In this document: one piece after another, positions 18,303 through 26,969 of the stretch
How positions within the stretch are numbered: position 1 is the first letter of the stretch
Layout of the letters: each line of letters starts with the position of its first letter
Translations under genes and position numbers: made by a program
Origin: UBA2365 sp964594045
GTDB lineage: Bacteria; Bacteroidota; Bacteroidia; Chitinophagales; Saprospiraceae
Assembly: GCA_964594045.1 (NCBI GenBank)
Contig: CAZQKR010000012.1
Location: 1-64,000 of the forward strand
DNA: 64,000 bases
Reading direction: 5' to 3'
The notes under the pieces: generated by a model
Told to the model about the DNA's origin: nothing
What the model saw: only the letters and a program-made list of their open reading frames with translations
The model's database searches: none

Positions 18303-19418
18303 TTAATTGCAATCACCTAAGGTCCAGGGAACACGATTCAAATCAATATTTTTCTTTCCATACTTTCCTTCTCCATTCCAGAAATAGAGGTACGGAACTG
18401 GATCCATTAATGAAAAATCAAAATCCATTTGCATATTCAAAAACTTTTTGCTCAGCAGTACAGCATGTTTATTGGCAATAGATTGAGCATTCCCGAGGTA
18501 GTAATTCGTTTCAGGATAGTCTATACAGAAAGCGTCTGTCTTATCAGGATTTTCAACAGGTTGTCCGTTTTGCAAGATCCTCATGGGTATTTCTAATGAA
18601 GAACAGGCATCATATTGATTACTGTTTTGCGCATAAAGTTCATCGCAACCGTCGAATTGCCACATAAAATAATCTATGATAAAATCGCCGGGATTAGGGT
18701 CATTTGGATTGACTGCAAACCAATTGTCATAATCATCACTATAGTAATGGACATCTTCAATATCCGAATACCAAACCCCCAGTTCTGCATACTGTCCAAC
18801 AAGATTGAAAGTTGCTGCCCGGGCTATTTGTTTTGGAGCGTTACTTGGGTTATTCGCATCATTGCATTTACCCTGATCCGCTTTCCAGTCATCGCCTTGC
18901 CCGAATGAAATGGTACCCATATTCTCAATGCCTGAGGATGCTGTGCCCACGATATTGGTGAGCCCTACCCTGATCTGTGAGCCTGTTTCACTGATAATAT
19001 AAAGGTCAGTTAATAGTTGCATTTTAGTATCTGCAACGATGTCGGCATAATGACATTTGACAAATTCCAAAGCTTCATCATAGATTTCATCTACTACCCG
19101 GTCATTGATTACCCCGTTTTGCTTACTGACAATAAATGATTCCTCGAGAGAATAAGTATCATCAAATTTATATCTAAAATCTCCATATCGGTAGTTCATC
19201 ACCGTTTCAGCGCCACGAATGGCTTCATCTCCGGTGTAGGATTTGGAAGGATCATAAGTCCCGTCCACCACAGGCGAAAAAGCAGCGACCACTTGTTCAG
19301 GTGTCAGTTGTGTTCTTGTACTCACTTGAATATCCTGATCTTTATCGCTGAGATTGCTTTCCTTAGAGCATGAAGCGAGGAAAAGCAATAAAAACAATAC
19401 AAAAAATATATTTTTCAT
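18303..19418 (-). CDS. Array lipoprotein L4 (first gene of the array)
   Basis: A 371-residue lipoprotein with lipobox LASC. It is identical to L1 from residue 1 through about residue 260 (including DANNPSNAPKQ and EDVHYYSDDYDNW), although L1 lies three units away. Beyond that it diverges (LYAQNSNQYDACSSLEIPMRI, FSLMDPVPYLYFWN) and ends VPWTLGDCN like L3. This is the promoter-proximal gene of the tandem array. No family is recognised. Confidence 0.85.
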   Translation of the reverse strand: MKNIFFVLFLLLFLASCSKESNLSDKDQDIQVSTRTQLTPEQVVAAFSPVVDGTYDPSKSYTGDEAIRGAETVMNYRYGDFRYKFDDTYSLEESFIVSKQNGVINDRVVDEIYDEALEFVKCHYADIVADTKMQLLTDLYIISETGSQIRVGLTNIVGTASSGIENMGTISFGQGDDWKADQGKCNDANNPSNAPKQIARAATFNLVGQYAELGVWYSDIEDVHYYSDDYDNWFAVNPNDPNPGDFIIDYFMWQFDGCDELYAQNSNQYDACSSLEIPMRILQNGQPVENPDKTDAFCIDYPETNYYLGNAQSIANKHAVLLSKKFLNMQMDFDFSLMDPVPYLYFWNGEGKYGKKNIDLNRVPWTLGDCN

Positions 19419-20018
19419 AACTTTGTTTTTATAAAATTAAGAATTCATTGAATGACAGGCATAAGTTTTTTCCTTTTGTTTGTAAAGATTTTGAGGAAAC
19501 ATTTACCTGCATTCAATGTTGGATTAATGAAAAAGCCCGGATTTTGGGATTATTTGCCAGCGCCCGGGTAAAACATATTTTTAAAAAATCATGTTTTGCT
19601 TCGGGCGCCCGGGTATTAAGAAGGGCGGCACAGCGGAAATCCGCGGTACGACCCTCATGATAAATTTTTTGGATTTTGACGATTGATCATTTTGGCCAGT
19701 TTTGCCCGTATCCTTACTTTTCAAACACCAAATTATTAACATTGATATTTTAAATGCGGATCTTGTTAAATTTATGCAATATATATAATTGTTTATCAAA
19801 TACATAAAATGCAGAATACTTGTTCTGAGAAGTGAATTGATGCGGGTATAAATGTAGCTGGTCATATAAAAGTTTAAAAAAACTTCAGACTTTTCACTAA
19901 GAACGGGTACTTATAAGATACCGGACTTTCAAAAAACGCTGCAAGGACTGAGTTCATTCATTCTTAATGCATTGTGATTGAAAATCGGATAATTATAGAA
20001 CGAAATAGTATGGGAATT
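19419..20018 (-). repeat. 600-bp conserved leader block, copy 4 and right border of the array
   Basis: This leader matches copy 1 without a difference I could see, and similarity to the array stops sharply after GGGAATT at 20018. GC-rich direct-repeat element at 19535-19657. The remaining 20019-20190 is unique and contains the feoA promoter region of the divergent operon. Confidence 0.85.
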
Positions 20019-20145
20019 CATATCCTGAAAAATGATTTTCAGATGCACAATGGCTTGGCGAACGAACAAGGTCAGCTTAGATTTTCCTGACATGGACAAA
20101 CAGGAAAAAACATTAAGGGATTCAACATTCCATTGAGTTTTTCCG

Positions 20146-20180
20146 TATCTTTGCAAGGTGTAATTTAGAATTAGACTAAA
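20146..20180 (+). promoter_or_regulatory. Possible feoAB promoter -7 element and metal-repressor operator
   Basis: TATCTTTG at 20146-20153 fits the Bacteroidota -7 consensus TAnnTTTG; no good TTTG is seen 19-21 bp upstream. Just downstream, TTTAG and CTAAA (20164-20180) form an inverted repeat with a 7-base spacer, resembling operators of DtxR/MntR-type iron or manganese repressors. The position, just past the presumed start site and before feoA, suits metal-dependent repression. Both assignments are inferences. Confidence 0.4.
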
Positions 20181-20190
20181 TAATTATAAT

Positions 20191-20412
20191 ATGCATTTAT
20201 TGCAGTTGAAGAAGAACGAATCTGCCCGGATCGTGGATTACCTGGATAAGGAACTGGCCAGCCGATTGCTGACTTTGGGACTTTTGCCCGAAACCAAAGT
20301 GACGTATGTCAGAAAAGCACCCTTCGGAGGAGCGCACTATATCAAGTTCAACGGGCATGCCATCGCCCTGAGAGAAAATGAAGCTTTAAGTATAATTATT
20401 GAGAAACTATGA
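20191..20412 (+). CDS. feoA: Ferrous iron transport protein A
   Basis: A 73-residue SH3-like cytosolic protein of the FeoA family. It shows the typical S-R-L-L-T-L-G-L-L-P-E-T-K-V core, a small Gly-Gly turn (PFGGAHYIKF) and a final ALRENEA-LSIIIEKL strand. FeoA supports FeoB-dependent Fe2+ import. It overlaps feoB by 4 bases (ATGA), as expected for translational coupling. Confidence 0.93.
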   Translation: MHLLQLKKNESARIVDYLDKELASRLLTLGLLPETKVTYVRKAPFGGAHYIKFNGHAIALRENEALSIIIEKL

Positions 20413-22655
20413 GCCTGAAATCCCAGATCAAAGCAGGGTTGATCGGAAACCCGAACTCCGGAAAGTCGAGTTTATTTAACAATCTGACCGGACTCAACCA
20501 GCATGTCAGCAATTTCCCGGGCATCACCGTGGACAAAAAAACGGGTATTGTCAAATTACCGCACAGCACCTATATCGAGATCATTGATTTTCCCGGTTGC
20601 TATAGTTTATACCCCAATTCAGGGGAGGAAAAACTGGTGGTTGAGATCCTGTCCAACCCAAATCATCCGGATTATCCGGACTTTATCATCTTTGTTGTGG
20701 ATGCAACCGATGTCCGGCGTCAATTGCTCCTGGCGACCCAGATCCGCGACCTGGGATTGCCCGTTTTGATGGTGATGACCATGAAGGATCTGGCAGACAA
20801 ACGGGGAATGCAATATGACACCAAAGGTATGTCGATGGAATTGGGTTTTCCCACGCTTTTGACCAGTAATGTCAGTGGTGAAGGCCTGGAAGAACTGAAA
20901 GATTATCTTTTTGCTTTCCGGAAAGTCCTGATCAAAGGTGAAAAAGCGACAATGGAAGACAAAAGTTGGGGCAAGGATTTCCATCTCCAACCGGGCGAAT
21001 CCCACCATAAGCCGGAACTTCAACAACTCATCATCAAACAGACAGGCAAAACAAGCAGTGAGGGCAGTAAAAATGCGGTTTTTTACAGTTTGAATGCAAC
21101 TGAAAATGCCATTGTGGAACCATTACGGCACAGGCTGAATGCTTCCACCGATTACCAGGCATTGATACAGATCCATCACAGTGAATGGCTTGAACATCTT
21201 GCTCCGGAAGCAAAAGCTGAAATTGCGGATGCAAAACAACATCATGGATTCAAAAGCATTCCGTTACAGATCGATGAAACCCTTCAACGATATAACCTGT
21301 TTTCTCCCTTAGTCAACAGGTTCCTGACACTCAAGACTCAAAAAGGACCCAGTAAAACAGACCTCCTGGACCGTTTGATCACACATAAGGTATTTGGTCC
21401 GGTCATTTTTTTCATGATCATGTTACTCGTATTCCAGATCATTTTTTCCTGGGCGGAATTGCCGATGACCTGGATCGAAAGCGCTTTTGGAAGCCTTGGT
21501 GCATGGACGGAAAGTAAATTGCCGGCAGGATGGTTTTCCGACCTGATCGTACAGGGTGTCATACCGGGTGTTGGCGGCGTGATGGTATTTATTCCACAGA
21601 TATTTCTGCTTTTCCTGATGATCGGTATTATGGAAGAGATCGGATATATGTCGCGGGTGGTGTATATGTTTGACCAGATCATGAAGCAGTTTGGTCTCAA
21701 TGGAAGGAGCCTGATCTCGCTCATTTCAGGCGGAGCCTGTGCCATTCCGGCGATCATGTCAACCCGCACGATCAGTCAGCAAAAAGAGCGGTTGATCACC
21801 ATTTTGATCACCCCGCTGATCAGTTGTTCTGCCCGGATCCCGGTTTATACGCTGCTGATCGGCTTTGCGGTACCGGATGTGCAGGTGTATATTTTCAATG
21901 CCAGGGGATTGGCGTTTATGGGATTGTATGTTTTGGGCATTTTGATGGCATTGCTGTCAGCCCTGATGATGAAATATGTGATAAAGGCTAAAGAAAGGTC
22001 ATTTCTGATGCTTTCCCTGCCGGAATATAAAAGACCGAGGATCAAGAATATCAGCCTTTTTGTTAAAGAAAAAGTCGGGGCATTCATCATGGAGGCCGGA
22101 AAGATCATCTTGTTGATTTCCATAGTATTATGGGCACTGGCCAGTTACGGACCAGCAGAAAAAATGGATCAGGCAGAAAAGGATGCCATCAGTTTTGGTA
22201 AGGCCAACGGGTTCGATGATGCCGAAACCGGCAATCTGATCGCTGCAAAAAAAATAGAAGCATCCTACGCAGGTCACCTGGGGAAATTTATTGAACCTTT
22301 GATCAAACCGCTGGGTTTTGACTGGAAGATCGGCATCGCGTTGATCACTTCATTTGCAGCAAGGGAAGTTTTTGTGGGCACGATGGCTACCATTTACGCC
22401 ATCGGTTCCGAAACAGAAAACCTGTCCGTTTCACAAAAAATGGCAGCCGATGTCAACCTGACCACCGGAGAAAAAGTGTATTCACCGGCAACTTCCTGGT
22501 CCTTGCTTATCTTTTATGTTTTTGCCTTGCAATGCCTGAGTACCATTGCTATCACCAGGAGAGAAACAGGCAGCTGGAAGTGGCCGCTTGTTCAGTTTTT
22601 GTATATGGGTGTGCTGGCGTATACTGCAAGTTATTTTGTATACCAGATATTTTGA
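20409..22655 (+). CDS. feoB: Ferrous iron transporter B (GTPase-permease)
   Basis: A 748-residue inner-membrane Fe2+ transporter. The N-terminal G domain has G1 GNPNSGKSS (residues 13-21), G3 DFPG (60-63) and a G4 motif reading TMKD (124-127) instead of the usual NxxD. A helical linker follows, then the permease with two Gate domains, seen as GGACAIPAIMSTRT...ER...TPLISCSARIPVY and its C-terminal counterpart around TSFAAREVFVGTMATIYAIG. Full length for the family. It is translated together with feoA. The G4 Asn-to-Thr change occurs in some other GTPases, but its effect here is unknown. Confidence 0.95.
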   Translation: MSLKSQIKAGLIGNPNSGKSSLFNNLTGLNQHVSNFPGITVDKKTGIVKLPHSTYIEIIDFPGCYSLYPNSGEEKLVVEILSNPNHPDYPDFIIFVVDATDVRRQLLLATQIRDLGLPVLMVMTMKDLADKRGMQYDTKGMSMELGFPTLLTSNVSGEGLEELKDYLFAFRKVLIKGEKATMEDKSWGKDFHLQPGESHHKPELQQLIIKQTGKTSSEGSKNAVFYSLNATENAIVEPLRHRLNASTDYQALIQIHHSEWLEHLAPEAKAEIADAKQHHGFKSIPLQIDETLQRYNLFSPLVNRFLTLKTQKGPSKTDLLDRLITHKVFGPVIFFMIMLLVFQIIFSWAELPMTWIESAFGSLGAWTESKLPAGWFSDLIVQGVIPGVGGVMVFIPQIFLLFLMIGIMEEIGYMSRVVYMFDQIMKQFGLNGRSLISLISGGACAIPAIMSTRTISQQKERLITILITPLISCSARIPVYTLLIGFAVPDVQVYIFNARGLAFMGLYVLGILMALLSALMMKYVIKAKERSFLMLSLPEYKRPRIKNISLFVKEKVGAFIMEAGKIILLISIVLWALASYGPAEKMDQAEKDAISFGKANGFDDAETGNLIAAKKIEASYAGHLGKFIEPLIKPLGFDWKIGIALITSFAAREVFVGTMATIYAIGSETENLSVSQKMAADVNLTTGEKVYSPATSWSLLIFYVFALQCLSTIAITRRETGSWKWPLVQFLYMGVLAYTASYFVYQIF

Positions 22656-22702
22656 TAGGTTGTAAACAGTGAGTTGTGATCGGTGATCTGATATGGATTT
22701 AA

Positions 22703-22729
22703 GAGCCAGGGAAAAAGTAAAAAGAGCCA
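22703..22729 (+). repeat. 27-bp repeat, copy 1 (inverted copy at 28555-28581)
   Basis: GAGCCAGGGAAAAAGTAAAA plus AGAGCCA occurs here and, reverse-complemented, at 28555-28581. Both lie in intergenic DNA. Short tandem ATGATCTG-like repetition also occurs at about 22800-22860. No function is evident. Confidence 0.4.
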
Positions 22730-22859
22730 GGGATCATGGCGACTAAATTTATAATCCAGACAATTCTATCATAGCAACATTTCAAATTATCCGATAAATT
22801 AATGATCTGATGATCTAATGATCTGATGATTATAGTATTATAGCATTATAGCATTAGAT

Positions 22860-22884
22860 TCCTGACGATGAATGTCAGGATTTT
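22860..22884 (+). terminator. Likely feoB terminator
   Basis: TCCTGAC and GTCAGGA form a 7-bp stem around GATGAAT, followed by TTTT on the plus strand. It lies between feoB and the convergent gene at 22914 and could serve feoB. The stem is short. Confidence 0.45.
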
Positions 22885-22913
22885 CAACATTTGAATATCA
22901 GATCATTTCAAAA

Positions 22914-24164
22914 TTAACTTTTGATCACGAAGTAACCGATCAGCTTATCATAATAAGCGCCGAATTCGCGGATATAGACCAGTACGTAGTAATCGTTTTC
23001 GGTTTCGTGCCAACTGCCTTCCAGTGCGTCCAGGTTATATTGGCCATTCTGGTCCACCAAAGCATAATAATAGTCATAGAAGCCCTGTTTGAACAAAACA
23101 TCCGCAACATAAAAAGCATTGGCTGGATCATAGCGCATTTTATTGCTTTCGTACAGTTGCCAGTCTGAAAATCCGCCAATGATATAGACGTCATGTTTTT
23201 CAAATGGCTGACTGGCTTCTAGTGTAAATCCTACATTGGCATATTCTGCACCCCTGTCACCATACATGCTGCCGTTGGTGCCGATGATGAAATTGCCGTT
23301 GGCATCGAGTTCGGTCAGGTAGTTGGCTCCGTTCCGGTTGCGTGTTTTTTCCAGCAGCACATCAATGCGCCTGGGTTTGATGTTGATGGAATATACATTC
23401 CGGTTGGTGTACTGGAGCGAACGGATATCGAAGGATCTGAAATCCTTGTATCCTTTGAAACTGAACGGGGTAAACACGTCAAAATTCAGCCTGCTGCCGG
23501 CTATGAATTTTGGACTGACGTTGAAAATACCATCCAACCACCTGAAATTCTGGAGCACGCTGACTTTGACCTCATTCAGCGGATCCCTGATGTAAAGGTC
23601 GTTGGTTTCAATGGATACAACCAGAGACTGATGCGTGTACAATGTGGAAACGTCCTTGGGCCTTTCAAAAACTGCATTGACGGATACTTTTGGGTCCACC
23701 ACAAGAAAGCGTTTGGTGATCACCGGGTTTTTATCTTCATCCCGGATAACCAGGAGATAATTGCCCGAGATCTTCCAGCTGATGTATTCATTGGGCAGGA
23801 ACAGGTCATAGTGAACATAGGAAATGCGGGTTTGTACCGAATATCCCGAACCGGTCAGCTCCTCCCCGTTGAATCCCTGCAAATAATCCGATTCTACCAG
23901 ATCAGAAAGCTCCCAGTTCATATCGCAGTGATATATACTGTAGGTGTATCTTTTATCCACTGCATCCAGGTCGTCAAAACTGAAATGCAAAGGCGTGTTG
24001 TCCCCCATTTTATAAACCGGGTATCTGGGAGGATCATTCACGGGATGGAATTTAACAGATTTGATCTGCTCCACATACACATAATCCTCAAAATAAAAAT
24101 CATCCTGTGCATAGAGGAAAAATCCTCCAACACATAGTATTATGGAGACAATGAAACGGATCAT
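22914..24164 (-). CDS. T9SS plug protein (DUF5103 family)
   Basis: A 416-residue secreted protein (signal peptide ending near LYAQ). The family matches the DUF5103 'plug' of the type IX secretion system, which closes the SprA translocon from the periplasmic side when PorV is absent. Visible landmarks are the start DFYFEDYVYVEQIKSVKFHP, YTYSIYHCDMNWELSDL, YISWKISGNYLLVI and the late IIGGFSDWQLYESNKMRYD. This fits the many T9SS cargo genes in the window. It is a stand-alone gene, possibly preceded by the tiny membrane ORF at 24194-24277. Confidence 0.88.
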   Translation of the reverse strand: MIRFIVSIILCVGGFFLYAQDDFYFEDYVYVEQIKSVKFHPVNDPPRYPVYKMGDNTPLHFSFDDLDAVDKRYTYSIYHCDMNWELSDLVESDYLQGFNGEELTGSGYSVQTRISYVHYDLFLPNEYISWKISGNYLLVIRDEDKNPVITKRFLVVDPKVSVNAVFERPKDVSTLYTHQSLVVSIETNDLYIRDPLNEVKVSVLQNFRWLDGIFNVSPKFIAGSRLNFDVFTPFSFKGYKDFRSFDIRSLQYTNRNVYSINIKPRRIDVLLEKTRNRNGANYLTELDANGNFIIGTNGSMYGDRGAEYANVGFTLEASQPFEKHDVYIIGGFSDWQLYESNKMRYDPANAFYVADVLFKQGFYDYYYALVDQNGQYNLDALEGSWHETENDYYVLVYIREFGAYYDKLIGYFVIKS

Positions 24165-24193
24165 ACTTTAATTTTTTGCCGGGCAAAAGCGGT

Positions 24194-24277
24194 TTAACGT
24201 ATCACCTCCCTGATGATCTGTTGCCCGAATAATACAAACAAAAAGAATGCGATCAAAAATATCAACATAGCAAACAT
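24194..24277 (-). CDS. Candidate 27-residue single-span membrane peptide
   Basis: An ATG-initiated minus-strand frame encodes a hydrophobic segment (FAMLIFLIAFFLFVLFG) followed by a polar tail QQIIREVIR and TAA. It ends 29 bp upstream of the DUF5103 gene on the same strand, so it could be the first gene of a short operon. Its composition fits a transmembrane micropeptide, but a frame this short can arise by chance. No homologue is recognised. Confidence 0.3.
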   Translation of the reverse strand: MFAMLIFLIAFFLFVLFGQQIIREVIR

Positions 24278-24615
24278 ATTAATTATTAATTTAATATCAA
24301 AAATCCGGCCAAAAACAAAAAACGTAATTGTGATCGCATGATATGAGTTAAAGTAAAAAATATGTCTGATACCCTGGGTTTGTTTTTTAACTGTTCAATC
24401 AGCAGGTTTAGTGCAAACACTATGTTAAAAACTAAAAAATCATCTGAAAATTGTACCTTAAAGCAAAACTTTAGTCTACATTTAAAGTCTTATTAGGAGA
24501 GAACTTTGATCTTTTGGGCCCATGGTAACCGATGTTTTGTGATTTAGGCAAAAAGCCTGCTTAATCACCATACAATCATATTTGCAACCATATTCTTTAA
24601 AATAAATCGATCAAA
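24278..24615. other. Intergenic region between divergent genes
   Basis: AT-rich DNA that should hold promoters for the minus-strand plug gene and the plus-strand gene at 24616. An imperfect hairpin at 24539-24567 pairs GTGATT and AGGC with GCCT and AATCAC. I see no clear promoter consensus or other gene. Confidence 0.4.
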
Positions 24616-25284
24616 ATGAAGTATCTTGTATTATTTGTAACAGTTATTTTTTTCAATCTGCAGTTCGTTTCCGGGCAGATCAAAGAGGGACAGAACAATA
24701 TGAGTCTTGGAGTGCAAAATTCACTGGAAACTGTGCTGGAGGGCGTTACCGTAAATGAAGCCGTAAAACTGTGGACAGATCACATGAAGCAGTTTGGCAG
24801 CGTAAAGAGAAATAAAAAGGCGGATGAATATTACACGACAGGGGTGAAGATCGGCCAGATCTCACAGAGTTCCAAGGTTGATGTATATGCCCGGTTCACG
24901 GAAAGGGGAAGCAACAGTACCATGTTGATCTGGGTGGATCTGGGCACGGCTTTTATCGGTTCAAAGGAAAATCCAAAGGAATATGACGGATTGATCGACT
25001 TTTTGAATGATTTCAAGCTTCAGGCGACCAAATTTGCCATTCAGAAAGAACTGGATCAAACGGATAAGGACCTGAAAAAAATGCAGAAAGAGTTGGAAGG
25101 ATTGTACAAAGACAACCAGAAAATGCATGATGACATCAAAAAGGCGGAAGAGCGGATTGCCAGGGCCAAGGAAGATATCAAAACCAACCTGAAAGACCAG
25201 GAAGGCAAAAAGCTGGAGATCGACAAGCAGATGGAATTACTGAAATCCACGCAGAAAAAGATGGACACGCTTGGGAAAAAATAG
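24616..25284 (+). CDS. Secreted coiled-coil protein of unknown function
   Basis: A 222-residue protein with a signal peptide (ending near FVSGQ). Residues ~35-140 form a compact alpha/beta domain with VTVNEAVKLWTDHMKQFGSV and MLIWVDLGTAFIGS. Residues ~145-222 form a long charged coiled coil (ELDQTDKDLKKMQKELEGLY and on), rich in Lys and Glu. It is probably periplasmic. The family is not recognised. It has its own terminator at 25421-25458. Confidence 0.75.
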   Translation: MKYLVLFVTVIFFNLQFVSGQIKEGQNNMSLGVQNSLETVLEGVTVNEAVKLWTDHMKQFGSVKRNKKADEYYTTGVKIGQISQSSKVDVYARFTERGSNSTMLIWVDLGTAFIGSKENPKEYDGLIDFLNDFKLQATKFAIQKELDQTDKDLKKMQKELEGLYKDNQKMHDDIKKAEERIARAKEDIKTNLKDQEGKKLEIDKQMELLKSTQKKMDTLGKK

Positions 25285-25420
25285 GAAATCGTTAGTTTGG
25301 TGATGGAGGTGAGCAGGTAAATAAAAGCCAATAAATTGGGAAATGATCATATAATGCTTCAATCTGTCTTCAAAAAGTAATAAAAAGGAAAATCAAGCGT
25401 ATTTTTATTATACCAAAAAC

Positions 25421-25458
25421 AAAAACTGTGCAAAAATCCTAACTTTGCACAGTTTTTT
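25421..25458 (+). terminator. Strong intrinsic terminator
   Basis: AAAAACTGTGCAAA and TTTGCACAGTTTTT form a perfect 14-bp stem around a 9-base loop, ending in a run of T. It closes the coiled-coil gene. The loop contains TAACTTTG (25440-25447), an exact TAnnTTTG match 46 bp upstream of the next start, so a promoter might overlap it, although no -33 element is visible. Confidence 0.7.
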
Positions 25459-25492
25459 GTTAAGGTCGGTTCCCATGACATAAAATATCTTT

Positions 25493-26308
25493 ATGAAAAA
25501 AAATAGAATATCGCTGATTTTTAGCTTTTTGTGCCTGATCTCTCTGAATAGCTCCAGTGCTCAGCAAGCCTGGGAGGCAGGCGCCTGGCTGGGTGTATCG
25601 CATTATTTCGGAGAATTGAATCCGAGCTATAACCTGGCCAGACCGGGTTTTTCAGGCGGTGTGACTGCGAGGTATCTTTTCAACAACAGGTTGAGTTTCA
25701 AATCTTCCCTGAATTATGCATTTATTTCAGGAACGGACGAGGATTCTTCCAATCCTTTTGAACAGGCGAGAAATCTGCATTTCAGATCCAATATTTTTGA
25801 TCTTTCCAATCAGTTCGAATTTAATTTTTTACCCTATGTACATGGGACCAGGGAGTATTTTTCGCCTTATCTTTTTGCCGGCCTCAGTGTTTTTCACTAC
25901 AATCCTCAGGCTGAACTCGAAGGTATATGGTACAATCTCAGGGAATACGGTACCGAAGGTCAGATCCTGGGAGAAGAATATCTTTCTTACGGGATCGGAC
26001 TGCTGTACGGTGCCGGGATCAAATGGGACATCAATTACAGGCTGAGCATCAACCTGGAAGTAGGGGCCAGAATGCTGTCTACAGATTACCTTGATGATGT
26101 GAGTACCGTGTATCCCAACAGGGGTGAGGTACAGTCACTCAGAGGCGATATCGCCGTGGCATTATCCAATCCATCCACAGTTCCGGGTTTTGGCACCCAG
26201 GGAACACAAAGAGGCAACAGGACGGATGATGACAGCTATATGACTACCGGTATCAGTATCATGTATTATTTTGGCCAATTGAAATGTCCCAGGATATTGA
26301 ATTACTAA
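25493..26308 (+). CDS. PorG-like T9SS outer-membrane protein (DUF6089 family)
   Basis: A 271-residue outer-membrane beta-barrel protein with a signal peptide ending at SSAQ. The sequence EAGAWLGVSHYFGELNPSYN, then repeated aromatic beta-strands and the final MYYFGQLKCPRILNY, fit the DUF6089/PorG family, a T9SS component linked to the PorK/PorN ring at the outer membrane. The stop codon is directly followed by the ATG of the yjbQ-like gene, so the two are co-transcribed. The subfamily assignment (PorG itself rather than a paralogue) is an inference. Confidence 0.75.
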   Translation: MKKNRISLIFSFLCLISLNSSSAQQAWEAGAWLGVSHYFGELNPSYNLARPGFSGGVTARYLFNNRLSFKSSLNYAFISGTDEDSSNPFEQARNLHFRSNIFDLSNQFEFNFLPYVHGTREYFSPYLFAGLSVFHYNPQAELEGIWYNLREYGTEGQILGEEYLSYGIGLLYGAGIKWDINYRLSINLEVGARMLSTDYLDDVSTVYPNRGEVQSLRGDIAVALSNPSTVPGFGTQGTQRGNRTDDDSYMTTGISIMYYFGQLKCPRILNY

Positions 26309-26716
26309 ATGAGACAGATCGAAATTGTCCTTGAACCCAAACAAAAGGGTTTTCACCTCATCACGGCAGAAGTTCAAAGGAAAATCAGCCCGCTGCCTGA
26401 AACAGGAATTTTACACTTATTCATCAAGCACACTTCTGCCGGACTGACCATCAATGAAAATGCCGATCCGGATGTTTTAAAAGATCTGGATGCTGTTTTG
26501 AATAAACTGGTACCGGAAAACATGCCTTTTTTGCTGCACACCCTGGAAGGACCCGATGATATGCCGGCACACGTCAAGGCCGGTCTTATAGGCCAAAGCG
26601 TCAGTATTCCCATTACGAACGGAAGGCTCAACCTGGGAACCTGGCAGGGAATATACCTCGGAGAATTCCGGTATGACGGCGGACCCAGACGGCTCGTTGC
26701 GACATTAATGGACTGA
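26309..26716 (+). CDS. yjbQ: YjbQ/UPF0047 family protein
   Basis: A 135-residue cytosolic protein of the YjbQ family. Family landmarks are all present: LFIKHTSAGLTINENADPDV, LEGPDDMPAHVKAGLIG, and GTWQGIYLGEFR near the C-terminus; the conserved His residues match the proposed metal site. Members can replace thiamine-phosphate synthase weakly in vitro, but the true role is unsettled. It starts immediately after the PorG-like stop codon. Confidence 0.92.
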   Translation: MRQIEIVLEPKQKGFHLITAEVQRKISPLPETGILHLFIKHTSAGLTINENADPDVLKDLDAVLNKLVPENMPFLLHTLEGPDDMPAHVKAGLIGQSVSIPITNGRLNLGTWQGIYLGEFRYDGGPRRLVATLMD

Positions 26717-26969
26717 TAGCCACTAAATAAAATAGTTGAATTCCCTTATAGCAAACAGCGGGCTTTTACCTCTTTTTCATTGTGATTTTTATTCAGATCC
26801 AAGCAAACCAGAATGCTGAAATATTGAATCCCATGATCAGGTCATGCTTTTATAATAAAACCACAAAGTGGTTGAATATCAATAATACGGTAAGTAATGC
26901 CGTCATCCGGAGTGAATATAGAAACAACCCGGTAAGGGTTGAATGCAGGTAAACGTTAATAAGTCAACT

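Noticed and set aside
8099..19418. Diversity-generating retroelement as the cause of lipoprotein variation
   Set aside because: There is no reverse transcriptase, no template repeat and no adenine-biased substitution pattern that I can see; patch exchange between copies explains the variation better.
5011..19418. Toxin-immunity interpretation of the lipoprotein/cargo pairs
   Set aside because: No toxin domain or immunity family is recognised, and the cargo C-terminus is a conserved sorting domain rather than a variable toxin tip. It stays possible but unsupported.
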